From: an uncultured Bacilli bacterium | GTDB taxonomy: Bacteria; Bacillota_I; Bacilli_A; RF39; UBA660 | Assembly (NCBI GenBank): GCA_947630575.1 | Contig: CANRIB010000008.1 | Span: 1 to 45,334 of the forward strand | DNA length: 45,334 nucleotides | Direction of reading: 5' to 3' | In this document: piece by piece, positions 12,208 to 20,860 of the stretch | How positions within the stretch are numbered: position 1 is the stretch's first letter | Layout: each line of letters opens with the position of its first letter | Made by a program: the position numbers and the translations under genes | Notes under the pieces: generated by a model | What the model was told of the DNA's origin: nothing | The model's database searches: none | Seen by the model: only the letters and a program-made list of their open reading frames with translations

Positions 12208-13004
12208 ATTATTATATTTATGGCGTAAACTTTAAAGATAATGGCAAAATATATCATTTTAAAAGTACTTTTAAATGTCCAATTAATGTTACAGTTATCA
12301 CTGAAACAGAAAAAGGTGAACAATTTGGTAAAGTCGTTAGTTTTATCGAAAACTCTCCCATTAAAAATATTGATGAACTAAGAGATATCATAAGAATATC
12401 CACTAAAAATGATTATGAACAATATCTTCGTAATTTAAAAGATGCAGATCGTGCCCTTAAAGATTGCCGGGAAATTGTAAAAGAACTTAATTTAGATATG
12501 AAAGTAATTAATGCGACTTTTACTTTTGATCGTAAACAATTAATATTTAATTTTCTTGCCGATGAACGCATTGATTTTCGAGAATTAGCTAAACGTTTAG
12601 CTTCTATTTATCGTACACGTATTGAACTTAGACAAATTGGTGCTCGCGATAAGGCTCGAGAAGTCGGAGGCGTCGGACCATGTGGCAAAAAATTATGTTG
12701 TGCCAGTTTCCTAAGTCATATAGATTCAGTTTCTATGAATATGGCTAAAAATCAGGGACTTGCTCTAAATCCTTCTAAAATAAATGGTTTATGTGGCCGG
12801 CTCTTGTGTTGTCTAACCTATGAAGATGATGAATATATCACTTGCAATAAAGGCATGCCTGAAATTGGTGATGTTGTAAATACTCCCAATGGTTCTGGCC
12901 CTGTTGTCAGTAAAGACATCCTTAATCGTAGCTATAAAGTTTTAGTTGATAATGAAAAAATTGATATATCTTTAGGAGAAATAAATGAACCAAGTACTGA
13001 ATGA
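12204..13004 (+). CDS. ricT: PSP1/RicT (YaaT) family protein
   Basis: GGVGPCGKKLCCASFL and NGLCGRLLCCLTYEDD cysteine motifs. Confidence 0.93.
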   Translation: MNYYIYGVNFKDNGKIYHFKSTFKCPINVTVITETEKGEQFGKVVSFIENSPIKNIDELRDIIRISTKNDYEQYLRNLKDADRALKDCREIVKELNLDMKVINATFTFDRKQLIFNFLADERIDFRELAKRLASIYRTRIELRQIGARDKAREVGGVGPCGKKLCCASFLSHIDSVSMNMAKNQGLALNPSKINGLCGRLLCCLTYEDDEYITCNKGMPEIGDVVNTPNGSGPVVSKDILNRSYKVLVDNEKIDISLGEINEPSTE

Positions 13005-13695
13005 TTTATATGATTATAATTTAAAAATATATCAAGACCCCACTAAATTTAAATTTTCCTTAGACTCACTTTTACTAAGTGAGTTTGTTGAAGTATCTAA
13101 AAATAGCCATAATTTGTTAGACTTATGCAGTGGTAATGCTCCCTTACCTCTTATTTTAGCTTCTAAAACTAAACTTCATATTACCGGAGTAGAAATTCAA
13201 CCTGAAATATATAACTTAGCCTTAAAAAGTATCGCTTATAATCATTTAGAATCGCAAATTACTATGTTAAATATCAATGTCAAAGATACTAACAATTATT
13301 TCCCGGGAAATAATTTTGATATTATTACTTGTAATCCCCCTTTCTTTAAATATCAAGCTAGTTCTCTAATTAATGCTAATAAACAAAAAGCTATCGCCCG
13401 TCATGAAGTTACAATTACTCTTGAAGAAATAATAAAAATTGCCTCTTATCTGTTAAAAGATAATGGAACTTTTTATTTAGTCCATCGCCCTGATCGCTTA
13501 GAAGAAATCTTATTATTAGCAAATAAAAATAATCTAAGAGTAAAAAAAATTAATTTTATTTATACAAATCTTGAAAAAAATGCTATAATGGTTTTATTAA
13601 AATTTGTTAAAAACGGCAATATTTCCACCAAAGTATATAGCACTCTTATTACAAACAATACTAAGACATATCAAAATATTTTTAAAAATAAATAA
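12985..13695 (+). CDS. TrmN6/YabB-type tRNA1(Val) (adenine-N6)-methyltransferase family protein
   Basis: SAM-binding LLDLCSGNAPLPL and NPPFFK motif. Confidence 0.85.
   Translation: MNQVLNDLYDYNLKIYQDPTKFKFSLDSLLLSEFVEVSKNSHNLLDLCSGNAPLPLILASKTKLHITGVEIQPEIYNLALKSIAYNHLESQITMLNINVKDTNNYFPGNNFDIITCNPPFFKYQASSLINANKQKAIARHEVTITLEEIIKIASYLLKDNGTFYLVHRPDRLEEILLLANKNNLRVKKINFIYTNLEKNAIMVLLKFVKNGNISTKVYSTLITNNTKTYQNIFKNK
13298..13311. promoter_or_regulatory. Noc-binding-site-like palindrome ATTTCCCGGGAAAT (inside the methyltransferase gene)
   Basis: Exact match with flanking aatt symmetry. Confidence 0.8.
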
Positions 13696-13710
13696 AGAAA
13701 GGTGATAACA

Positions 13711-14265
13711 ATGAAATTAATCGTGGGTTTAGGAAATCCTGGAAAAGAATATGATAGTACTCGTCATAATATTGGTTTTATGGTTTTAGATGCTTATCTT
13801 GGACCTATCTCTTGGCAAAATAAATTTAATGCTCTATATACCACCACCCAAATTAATAATGAAAAAGTAATATTTTTAAAACCCTTAACATACATGAATT
13901 TATCTGGTAATGCCGTGCGAGAATTTGTTAATTTTTATAAAATTGCTTTAGAAGATATTCTTGTTATTCAAGACGATTTAGATTTACCTGTTGGCAAATT
14001 TCGTCTTAAAATAAATAGTTCCAGTGGAGGCCACAATGGCATTAAATCCATTATAGATAATCTTGGCAGTAATAATTTTGCGCGTCTAAAAGTTGGTGTT
14101 TCCAAAAATGACAATATAGATACCAAAGACTATGTTTTAGGCCATTTTAAAAAAGAAGAACTAGCCATTATTAATAAACTATTTCCTATCTTTAAAGATA
14201 TAATTAATGATTTTCCTACCAATAATATTAATATATTAATGAATAAATACAATGGAATGATGTAA
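13711..14265 (+). CDS. pth: Peptidyl-tRNA hydrolase
   Basis: MKLIVGLGNPGKEYDSTRHNIGF, FLKPLTYMNLSG, SGGHNGIKSI. Confidence 0.97.
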   Translation: MKLIVGLGNPGKEYDSTRHNIGFMVLDAYLGPISWQNKFNALYTTTQINNEKVIFLKPLTYMNLSGNAVREFVNFYKIALEDILVIQDDLDLPVGKFRLKINSSSGGHNGIKSIIDNLGSNNFARLKVGVSKNDNIDTKDYVLGHFKKEELAIINKLFPIFKDIINDFPTNNINILMNKYNGMM

Positions 14266-14266
14266 T

Positions 14267-17200
14267 ATGAATTTTTTAAATGACTATTTTAAATATGATA
14301 ATAATATTACTATTACCGGTTTAACTAATCCTTTAGCCTACTTATATATAGATAATCTTTTTAAAACTAAAAAAGAAAACATTATCGTTTTAACATCTAC
14401 TTTATATGAGGCTAATGAGTTTTATCGTGGCTTAAAAAATATTGAAGATAATACATATCTCTTTCCTATGGATGATTTTTTAGCTAGTGTTGCTCTTGCT
14501 ATATCTCCCGAATTAAAAGTTAATCGAATCGAAACCTTAAATGCTCTAAAAAAAAATAAAGGTATTATAATTACTAATTTAATGGGTTATTTAAAATTTT
14601 TAACCGATGCTAAAGTCCAAAATAAACTGAATATTAAACTTGAAAAAGGCATGGATATTAATCGTGATAAACTAATTGAAATTCTAAATGAACTTGATTA
14701 TAAAAGAGAAACTATTGTAACAACCACGGGTGAATATGCGGTAAGAGGCTTTGTTATAGATATATTTATAACTTTAAGTGAACACCCCATAAGAATTGAA
14801 TTTTTTGGTAATACCATAGAATCAATTCGCGAATTTGATGAAGCAACTCAAATATCTACCTCTGAAATCTCGAGTATTAATCTTATATCTAATGGTGAAA
14901 TAAAAACTGAACATAAATCAAGTTTATATGATTATTCTAATAATGCAATTGTAGTAACTATAGATAATTCCAGAATTAAAGCTAGTTATGAAAAACTAGA
15001 GCAAGAAATGCTTGACTATAAAATAGCAAAAGAATTACCTAAAGATACTAAATTTATGTTTGAATTAAATGAAATAAATCCCAAATATAATATTTATCTT
15101 CATATGTTAGATAATAAAACAACAGCTAAAAATGCTCTTCATTTTACCAGTAAAGATTTAACTAACTTTAATTCTGATTTTGGAAGACTAAAAGAAGCCA
15201 CTAAAGTTTGGTATAATAAAGGTTATAAAATAATATTTTGTCTAACTAAAGAAAATCAAATAAAAATTATTAAATCTGAAATTGAAGTTCCCTTTTCTAT
15301 TGTTAATATCCCTTTAATTAAAGGTTTTATGTTTGAACATTTTGTTGTAATTACTGAATATGATATTGAAAATATTTCTAAAACTGAAATTAAATATAAA
15401 AATTCTTATAAAATAGGTCGTAAAATAAAAGATTTAAATGCTCTAAATACGGGAGATTATGTTGTTCATATGGCTCATGGGATAGGCATTTATAATGGAA
15501 TTAAAACATTAACTAAAAATGGTCTAGAAAAAGATTATTTAGAAATTCTTTATGAAGGAAATGATAAAGTATATGTTCCGGTTGAAAAAATAAATACTAT
15601 TCTTAAATATGCTAGTAAAGATGGCTTAAAACCTAAAATTAATAAACTTAATTCTACTTCTTGGGCTAAAACTAAACGAAGTGTGGAAAAACGTATTAAA
15701 GACATATCAGAAGAATTACTTAAACTATATGCTGCAAGACGGGCTCTAAAAGGTGATGCTTATGAATCTTTTGTCATGGAAGACGAATTTGCAAGTTCTT
15801 TTGAATATACTCCAACTAGAGATCAAGAAAGAGCTATCAAAGAAATTGAAGAAGATTTAAAAAGCCCTGTTCCTATGGATAGACTACTATGTGGTGATGT
15901 TGGTTTTGGTAAAACTGAAGTAGCTTTTCGTGCTATATTTAAAACCGTATTAAATAATAAACAAGTTTTATATTTATGCCCTACTACTATTTTATCTCGT
16001 CAACAATATAATTCAGCTTTAAATCGTTTTAAAGACTACCCTCTAAATATTGCATTATTAAATCGTTTTACTAATCCGAAAGAAACTAAACAAATAATAA
16101 AAGATTTAAGTGAAGGTAAAATCGATATAATTTTTGGTACTCACCGTCTATTAAGTAATGATATTAAATTTAAAAAATTAGGTTTATTAATTGTTGACGA
16201 AGAACAGCGGTTTGGCGTAACTCATAAAGAAAAAATTAAAGAACTAAAAAATGATGTTAATGTTTTAACTTTATCTGCTACCCCTATTCCTCGAACTTTA
16301 AAAATGGCTATGTCTGGTCTTCGTGATTTATCAGTCATTGATACTGCTCCTGTAAATAGATATCCAATTCAAACCTATGTTTTAGAAACTGAAGACTTAA
16401 TTGTAAAAGACGCTATATATAAAGAATTATCTCGCAAAGGTCAAATATTTATTCTTTATAATAATATTGAAGGTTTAAGTAGTCTTATTAATAAAATAAA
16501 TTTATTAGTTCCTGAAGCTCGAATTATTTCTGCTCATGGTCGTATGACTAAACAAGAGCTTGAAAATATCATGCAAGACTTTATTGATTATAAATATGAT
16601 ATTTTAGTTTGTACTACCATTATTGAAACTGGTATAGACATTCCTAATGCTAATACGTTAATTATCTATAATGCTGACCATTTTGGCTTATCTCAATTAT
16701 ACCAAATACGTGGAAGAGTTGGTAGGTCAAACAAAATCGCGTATGCTTATCTTCTATATGATAAAAGTAAAATCTTAAACGAAACTGCGATTAAAAGATT
16801 AGAAGCCATCAAAGAATTTACTGAACTTGGAAGTGGCTATCGTATCGCGATGCGTGATTTAGCTATTCGTGGTGCCGGTGATATTTTAGGTAGTGAACAA
16901 GCCGGATTTGTTGATTCTGTCGGTATTAATTTATATATGCAAATGATTGAAGAAGAAATGAAACGCCTAAAAGGTGAAGAAATAAAAGAGGATACCTCTC
17001 CAACTTCCTTAATTGATGTTTCCACTCATATCAGTGATGATTATGTTAAAGACGACGAAATCAAAATTGAAATTCATAACAAAATAAATGAAGTTGATTC
17101 TAAAGAATCTTTAGAGCGAATTAAAAATGAACTAGAAGATCGTTTTGGTCAAGTATCAGAAGAATTAATAATTTATATGTATGAAGAGTGGTTTGAAAAA

Positions 17201-17452
17201 TTAGCTAACACTCTAAATATTACAAGAGTAACTCAAACCAAGAGCTTTATTGAATTAGAATTACCTGAAGAAATATCTTCCAATATCAAAGCGGATAAAC
17301 TATTCTTAGAAAGTTATAACATTAATCCTAATTTCAAATTTAAATATCAAAATAAACGTATTAAAATATCTTTAATGTTAAAACAAAATGATAAACACTT
17401 CTTATATTATTTTGTTCCCCTACTTGAATTAATAAAAGGAGAACGTAACTAA
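14267..17452 (+). CDS. mfd: Transcription-repair coupling factor
   Basis: CGDVGFGKTEVAFRA, VDEEQRFGVTHKE, TLSATPIPRTL, QIRGRVGRS; pth-mfd order. Confidence 0.96.
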   Translation: MNFLNDYFKYDNNITITGLTNPLAYLYIDNLFKTKKENIIVLTSTLYEANEFYRGLKNIEDNTYLFPMDDFLASVALAISPELKVNRIETLNALKKNKGIIITNLMGYLKFLTDAKVQNKLNIKLEKGMDINRDKLIEILNELDYKRETIVTTTGEYAVRGFVIDIFITLSEHPIRIEFFGNTIESIREFDEATQISTSEISSINLISNGEIKTEHKSSLYDYSNNAIVVTIDNSRIKASYEKLEQEMLDYKIAKELPKDTKFMFELNEINPKYNIYLHMLDNKTTAKNALHFTSKDLTNFNSDFGRLKEATKVWYNKGYKIIFCLTKENQIKIIKSEIEVPFSIVNIPLIKGFMFEHFVVITEYDIENISKTEIKYKNSYKIGRKIKDLNALNTGDYVVHMAHGIGIYNGIKTLTKNGLEKDYLEILYEGNDKVYVPVEKINTILKYASKDGLKPKINKLNSTSWAKTKRSVEKRIKDISEELLKLYAARRALKGDAYESFVMEDEFASSFEYTPTRDQERAIKEIEEDLKSPVPMDRLLCGDVGFGKTEVAFRAIFKTVLNNKQVLYLCPTTILSRQQYNSALNRFKDYPLNIALLNRFTNPKETKQIIKDLSEGKIDIIFGTHRLLSNDIKFKKLGLLIVDEEQRFGVTHKEKIKELKNDVNVLTLSATPIPRTLKMAMSGLRDLSVIDTAPVNRYPIQTYVLETEDLIVKDAIYKELSRKGQIFILYNNIEGLSSLINKINLLVPEARIISAHGRMTKQELENIMQDFIDYKYDILVCTTIIETGIDIPNANTLIIYNADHFGLSQLYQIRGRVGRSNKIAYAYLLYDKSKILNETAIKRLEAIKEFTELGSGYRIAMRDLAIRGAGDILGSEQAGFVDSVGINLYMQMIEEEMKRLKGEEIKEDTSPTSLIDVSTHISDDYVKDDEIKIEIHNKINEVDSKESLERIKNELEDRFGQVSEELIIYMYEEWFEKLANTLNITRVTQTKSFIELELPEEISSNIKADKLFLESYNINPNFKFKYQNKRIKISLMLKQNDKHFLYYFVPLLELIKGERN

Positions 17453-17528
17453 AATATATTTACAAACATTAAAATAAATGTTAAAATAAATTTGTAGAAC
17501 ATTTAAGAACAAATGCCTACAAAAAATT

Positions 17529-17636
17529 TTATTTTTTAAAGACATTTATCTTTATATCAATATTGATTAAGATAAGTGTCATTTTTATTGTTTTAAACAA
17601 TATTATCACGAATAAAATTGCTTTTATCATGACCAT
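17529..17636 (-). CDS. 35-aa hydrophobic small ORF (MVMIKAILFVIILFKTIKMTLILINIDIKINVFKK)
   Basis: Below ORF-track cutoff; strong SD aaaggaggcat before ATG; hydrophobic, basic C-terminus. Confidence 0.35.
   Translation of the reverse strand: MVMIKAILFVIILFKTIKMTLILINIDIKINVFKK
17541..17590 (+). terminator. Intrinsic terminator downstream of mfd
   Basis: gacatttatctt ... aagataagtgtc followed by atttttatt. Confidence 0.6.
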
Positions 17637-17808
17637 ATGCCTCCTTTTATTCTTTAACCCCCTGTTACCAGTAAAGTTAGAAAGAATGAAAAGGAAAAAC
17701 ACAGGGTAGGCACCCGTCTTAAATGTTCAAGTTACTATTCTAAAACTAAAAAAGAATTTTGTCTAGAAAAACCGTTCGACAAAATCCGACACATAACAAA
17801 TCTATAAA

Positions 17809-18270
17809 CTATTTTAAATATTTAGGAGTATCAATTCTACCTAATAAATAATCTGCACTTACTTTATATTTTTTACAAATATCACATAATAAATATAGTG
17901 ATATTAAATATGTTCCATTTTCATAACCTGCAATTACAGATTGAGTTGTATTAAAAATATTTGCAAATTTTGATTGAGTATATTTTAATTCTTTACGGAA
18001 TTCTTTTAATCTTTTTCCAGCATTAATTTTATTAAATTGCTTTTTAAAATTTAAGTTTTTATTTTCTGAAAATCCTAATACATAATCTATTGAAACATTA
18101 AGATAATTACAGACTTTAATTAAGTGTTTAAGTGGCATTATCGTTTCTTCTCTTTCGTAATGTCCATAAATAATAGGATCTAATTCTAAGTATTTAGCTA
18201 TTTCAACTTGTTTAATACCTTCATATTCCCTAATATTTCTAATTCTTTCGCTATATATCATATATTTCAC
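17809..18270 (-). CDS. Tandem XRE/Cro-CI helix-turn-helix regulator (two HTH units)
   Basis: Two similar units: RIRNIREYEGIKQVEIAKYLEL...YVLGF and RLKEFRKELKYTQSKFANIFNTTQSVIAGYENG...YLLGR. Confidence 0.88.
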   Translation of the reverse strand: MKYMIYSERIRNIREYEGIKQVEIAKYLELDPIIYGHYEREETIMPLKHLIKVCNYLNVSIDYVLGFSENKNLNFKKQFNKINAGKRLKEFRKELKYTQSKFANIFNTTQSVIAGYENGTYLISLYLLCDICKKYKVSADYLLGRIDTPKYLK

Positions 18271-18335
18271 CTAAATACATTTTCTCATTATTATAAGTTA
18301 CATAATAAAAAACAGACTTTATACCGATATTTTTC

Positions 18336-18364
18336 TTGACTTTTGACATTTATTAGCTTATAAT
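18336..18364 (+). promoter_or_regulatory. Putative sigma-A-type promoter for the surface protein gene
   Basis: TTGACT - 17 nt - TATAAT. Confidence 0.5.
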
Positions 18365-18421
18365 TTTAATATAAGTTAGAAATTTCTAATATGATTGATA
18401 ATCATAGAGAGAGGATTGATA

Positions 18422-19867
18422 ATGAAAATAGAAAGGTTAAGTAAAGGAAAGAGTAAGAAAATAATAATAGCTATAATAACATTACTATTTATAATGGGAA
18501 TAATATATATAACAAATAGCAAAGCAAAATATCAAGTAACCAAAAGTGTACAAATAGTTAATGGAAATGTATCGTACAGTCCATATGATTTTAAAATAAT
18601 GGCTATGTACAAAAATGATGGAGGAGAGGATACTCCAATAACAGAAATACCTGAAAGTGGATATGCAATAGACGAAACTAAAAGTTATTGTATGAGAGGA
18701 AATCAAAAAATAAAGGGATTATTAAAAACCATAAATGGCTATCATACAATATCTAAATTACATACAAATGATAAATGTACTTTATATTTTAGTAAAATAC
18801 CTACAGCAGAAGATACTTTAGCAAATTTAAATCTTGGAAATTCTCTTGGAACAATAACAACAGTAACAGGACCAAGTTGTGGTTCTAGTAATACAACATG
18901 TTATTCGGGAGATAGCAAAACAAATAATATGAAACAGAATGGAATATATGATACAGTAGATGATTATGGTAAAAGTTATGTATTTAGAGGAGAAGTAGAT
19001 AATAACTGGGTCAAATTTGGTAAAGTAAATAATCAAGATATATGGTGGAGAATCATCCGAATAAATGGTAATGGAACAATAAGATTAATATATGCAGGGA
19101 CTGGTTCTTCTGCTCCTGTAACAAATACAAGTGTTACTCAGATAGGAACAAATGCATTTAATTCGACTTATGGCGATAATAGATATGTAGGATTTATGTA
19201 TGGAAGTAGTGTAGATACATATGAGCATACACATACAAACACTATTAAAAGTACAATAATGAGTCAATTAGAAACATGGTATGGAACAACTAATTTAAAT
19301 ACATTAGAAGCAAAAATAGATGTAGATACTGGATTTTGCAATGATAGAGGATTATCTGCAGCAAATCATGGAAATTATCAAGGTCCTGGAGGTGGTACAG
19401 GAACTACCCAAACAGCATATGCTCCATGGGATAGATTGTTGAAGAGTGGTACTACAGATGCAGATACAATTCAAAGACCATCATTAAAGTGTGCAAATCC
19501 AACAAGGGATTTGTTTACAGGACAAAATTCAAAAGGAGTAACAACATCAAGTGGAACAATAGTAGGAAATAAAAAATTAAAAAATCCAGTAGGTTTAATA
19601 ACTTCGGATGAAGTAGTATTAGCAGGAGGTTTTTTGTATCAAAATAATAATAAATACTGGTTATATACCGATCAAGCCTATTGGACAATGTCTCCGGGTT
19701 ACTTTATCGACAGCGGTGCTTACGTGTTCTATGTGTATTTTAGTGGCAACCTCAACGGCAACCTCGTGGACAACGCGTACTTCGGTGTGCGCCCAGTAAT
19801 AAATCTCTCTGCTGATACAACATTTACAGGGACAGGAAAATCAGGAAGTCCATTTGTACCAAGCTAA
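18422..19867 (+). CDS. Membrane-anchored/secreted surface protein with C-terminal DUF6273/CLec-like domain; candidate DGR target protein
   Basis: N-terminal TM segment; C-terminal YWTMSPGYFIDSG...NLNGNLVDNAYFGVRPVINL; start set at MKIERLSKG. Confidence 0.7.
   Translation: MKIERLSKGKSKKIIIAIITLLFIMGIIYITNSKAKYQVTKSVQIVNGNVSYSPYDFKIMAMYKNDGGEDTPITEIPESGYAIDETKSYCMRGNQKIKGLLKTINGYHTISKLHTNDKCTLYFSKIPTAEDTLANLNLGNSLGTITTVTGPSCGSSNTTCYSGDSKTNNMKQNGIYDTVDDYGKSYVFRGEVDNNWVKFGKVNNQDIWWRIIRINGNGTIRLIYAGTGSSAPVTNTSVTQIGTNAFNSTYGDNRYVGFMYGSSVDTYEHTHTNTIKSTIMSQLETWYGTTNLNTLEAKIDVDTGFCNDRGLSAANHGNYQGPGGGTGTTQTAYAPWDRLLKSGTTDADTIQRPSLKCANPTRDLFTGQNSKGVTTSSGTIVGNKKLKNPVGLITSDEVVLAGGFLYQNNNKYWLYTDQAYWTMSPGYFIDSGAYVFYVYFSGNLNGNLVDNAYFGVRPVINLSADTTFTGTGKSGSPFVPS
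19691..19800 (+). other. Candidate DGR variable region
   Basis: Hand count 56/110 G+C versus 18/60 in 19621-19680; NNC-type codons TAC, ATC, GAC, AGC, TTC, GGC, AAC, CTC ending in GTGCGCCCAGTA. Confidence 0.5.
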
Positions 19868-19976
19868 TGGGACAAATGGTAAAATACACTTTTCAAGGAG
19901 TGTCACGTGGTGCTATCAATTTAATTCTTGAATTTATATAACATTTAATATTTATAATCCTTGCCTAAGTCGCTCT

Positions 19977-20030
19977 AAACTTTATTCTTAGGCAAGTTTA
20001 AATTCCATGCGGGGATAATCTCCTCGTCTT
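19977..20030. repeat. Dispersed repeat, copy 1 (aaactttattcttaggcaag-ttaaattccatgcg-ggata-tctc-tcg)
   Basis: Near-identical to 43576-43629. Confidence 0.75.
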
Positions 20031-20104
20031 TTAATTTTCTTTTTATTTCAAGTATAAAAAAATATATCTCGTAAATATTAATATTAGAAATGGAGTTGTA
20101 GTAC

Positions 20105-20620
20105 TTGAAATCAACTGGTGTTGTTAGAAGAATTGACGAACTAGGAAGAATAGTAATTCCAAAAGAAATAAGAAGAAATTTAGGCATCCATGATGGTGAA
20201 AATGTTGAAATATTTACTGAAAGTGACAGCATTATCCTAAAAAAACATAATCGCTTATCAACAATCTCAGATTTAGCCACTAAATTATGTAATATCATTT
20301 ATAATGAATTTAATTATAAAATAATTATCACGGACCGAGAAAAAGTCTTAACAACCTGTGGTATTCCTGAAGACTTAAATAATGCTCTTCTCTCTCAAGA
20401 ATATTTAACTATAATTGAAGAAAGAGAAATAAAACAGGAAGAAAACTATACTTTAAAAATAAACAATACCGAATTAACTGGGCATTTTTTATTTATTCCT
20501 ATAATTTCTCTTAATGATAGTCTAGGCTTAATCATAATTTATTCTGAAAATCTTTTTACTAATGAATTATATATTGGTAAACTTATCTCTAGCATTCTCG
20601 CTAGCAAACTTGACATTTAA
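20105..20620 (+). CDS. spoVT: Stage V sporulation protein T (AbrB-family regulator)
   Basis: MKSTGVVRRIDELGRIVIPKEIRRNLGIHDGENVEIF plus C-terminal GAF-like half; located after mfd as in B. subtilis; TTG start. Confidence 0.88.
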   Translation: MKSTGVVRRIDELGRIVIPKEIRRNLGIHDGENVEIFTESDSIILKKHNRLSTISDLATKLCNIIYNEFNYKIIITDREKVLTTCGIPEDLNNALLSQEYLTIIEEREIKQEENYTLKINNTELTGHFLFIPIISLNDSLGLIIIYSENLFTNELYIGKLISSILASKLDI

Positions 20621-20634
20621 GTAAAATTCGCATA

Positions 20635-20830
20635 TAATAAAAGAGCTTAAATGTTGAAGGAATGAGTATATATTATTTATGTTAAGAAAGTTCGTGGAAG
20701 ATGTAAACGAATCTTAAATAATATAGAAGATGACTCTGGAGTTTAATCGATTTACTCGCGTTAAGAGTTAAAGCGCATGAAAAAATCATGAATTAAGGTG
20801 GTACCGCGGTTATTTCGCCCTTAGTTTATG
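20635..20830 (+). ncRNA. T-box leader upstream of metG
   Basis: Conserved T-box AAGGTGGTACCGCG followed by cgcccttag terminator arm; long structured leader before an aminoacyl-tRNA synthetase gene. Confidence 0.88.
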
Positions 20831-20860
20831 GTTTTTATTTGTTTTAAAGGAGGATTTAAA

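Noticed and set aside
17660-17720. Weak inverted similarity ccccctgtt...aacacaggg between mfd and the XRE gene
   Set aside because: Short, bulged pairing with no T-run; insufficient for a defined RNA or att site.
18485-19267. Three antisense ORFs within the surface protein gene
   Set aside because: Cys/Ile/Tyr-rich shadow translations of the sense coding sequence.
19905-19925. CACGTG-containing gtgtcacgtggtgc downstream of the surface gene
   Set aside because: Only the central CACGTG matches parS; flanking symmetry is lost.
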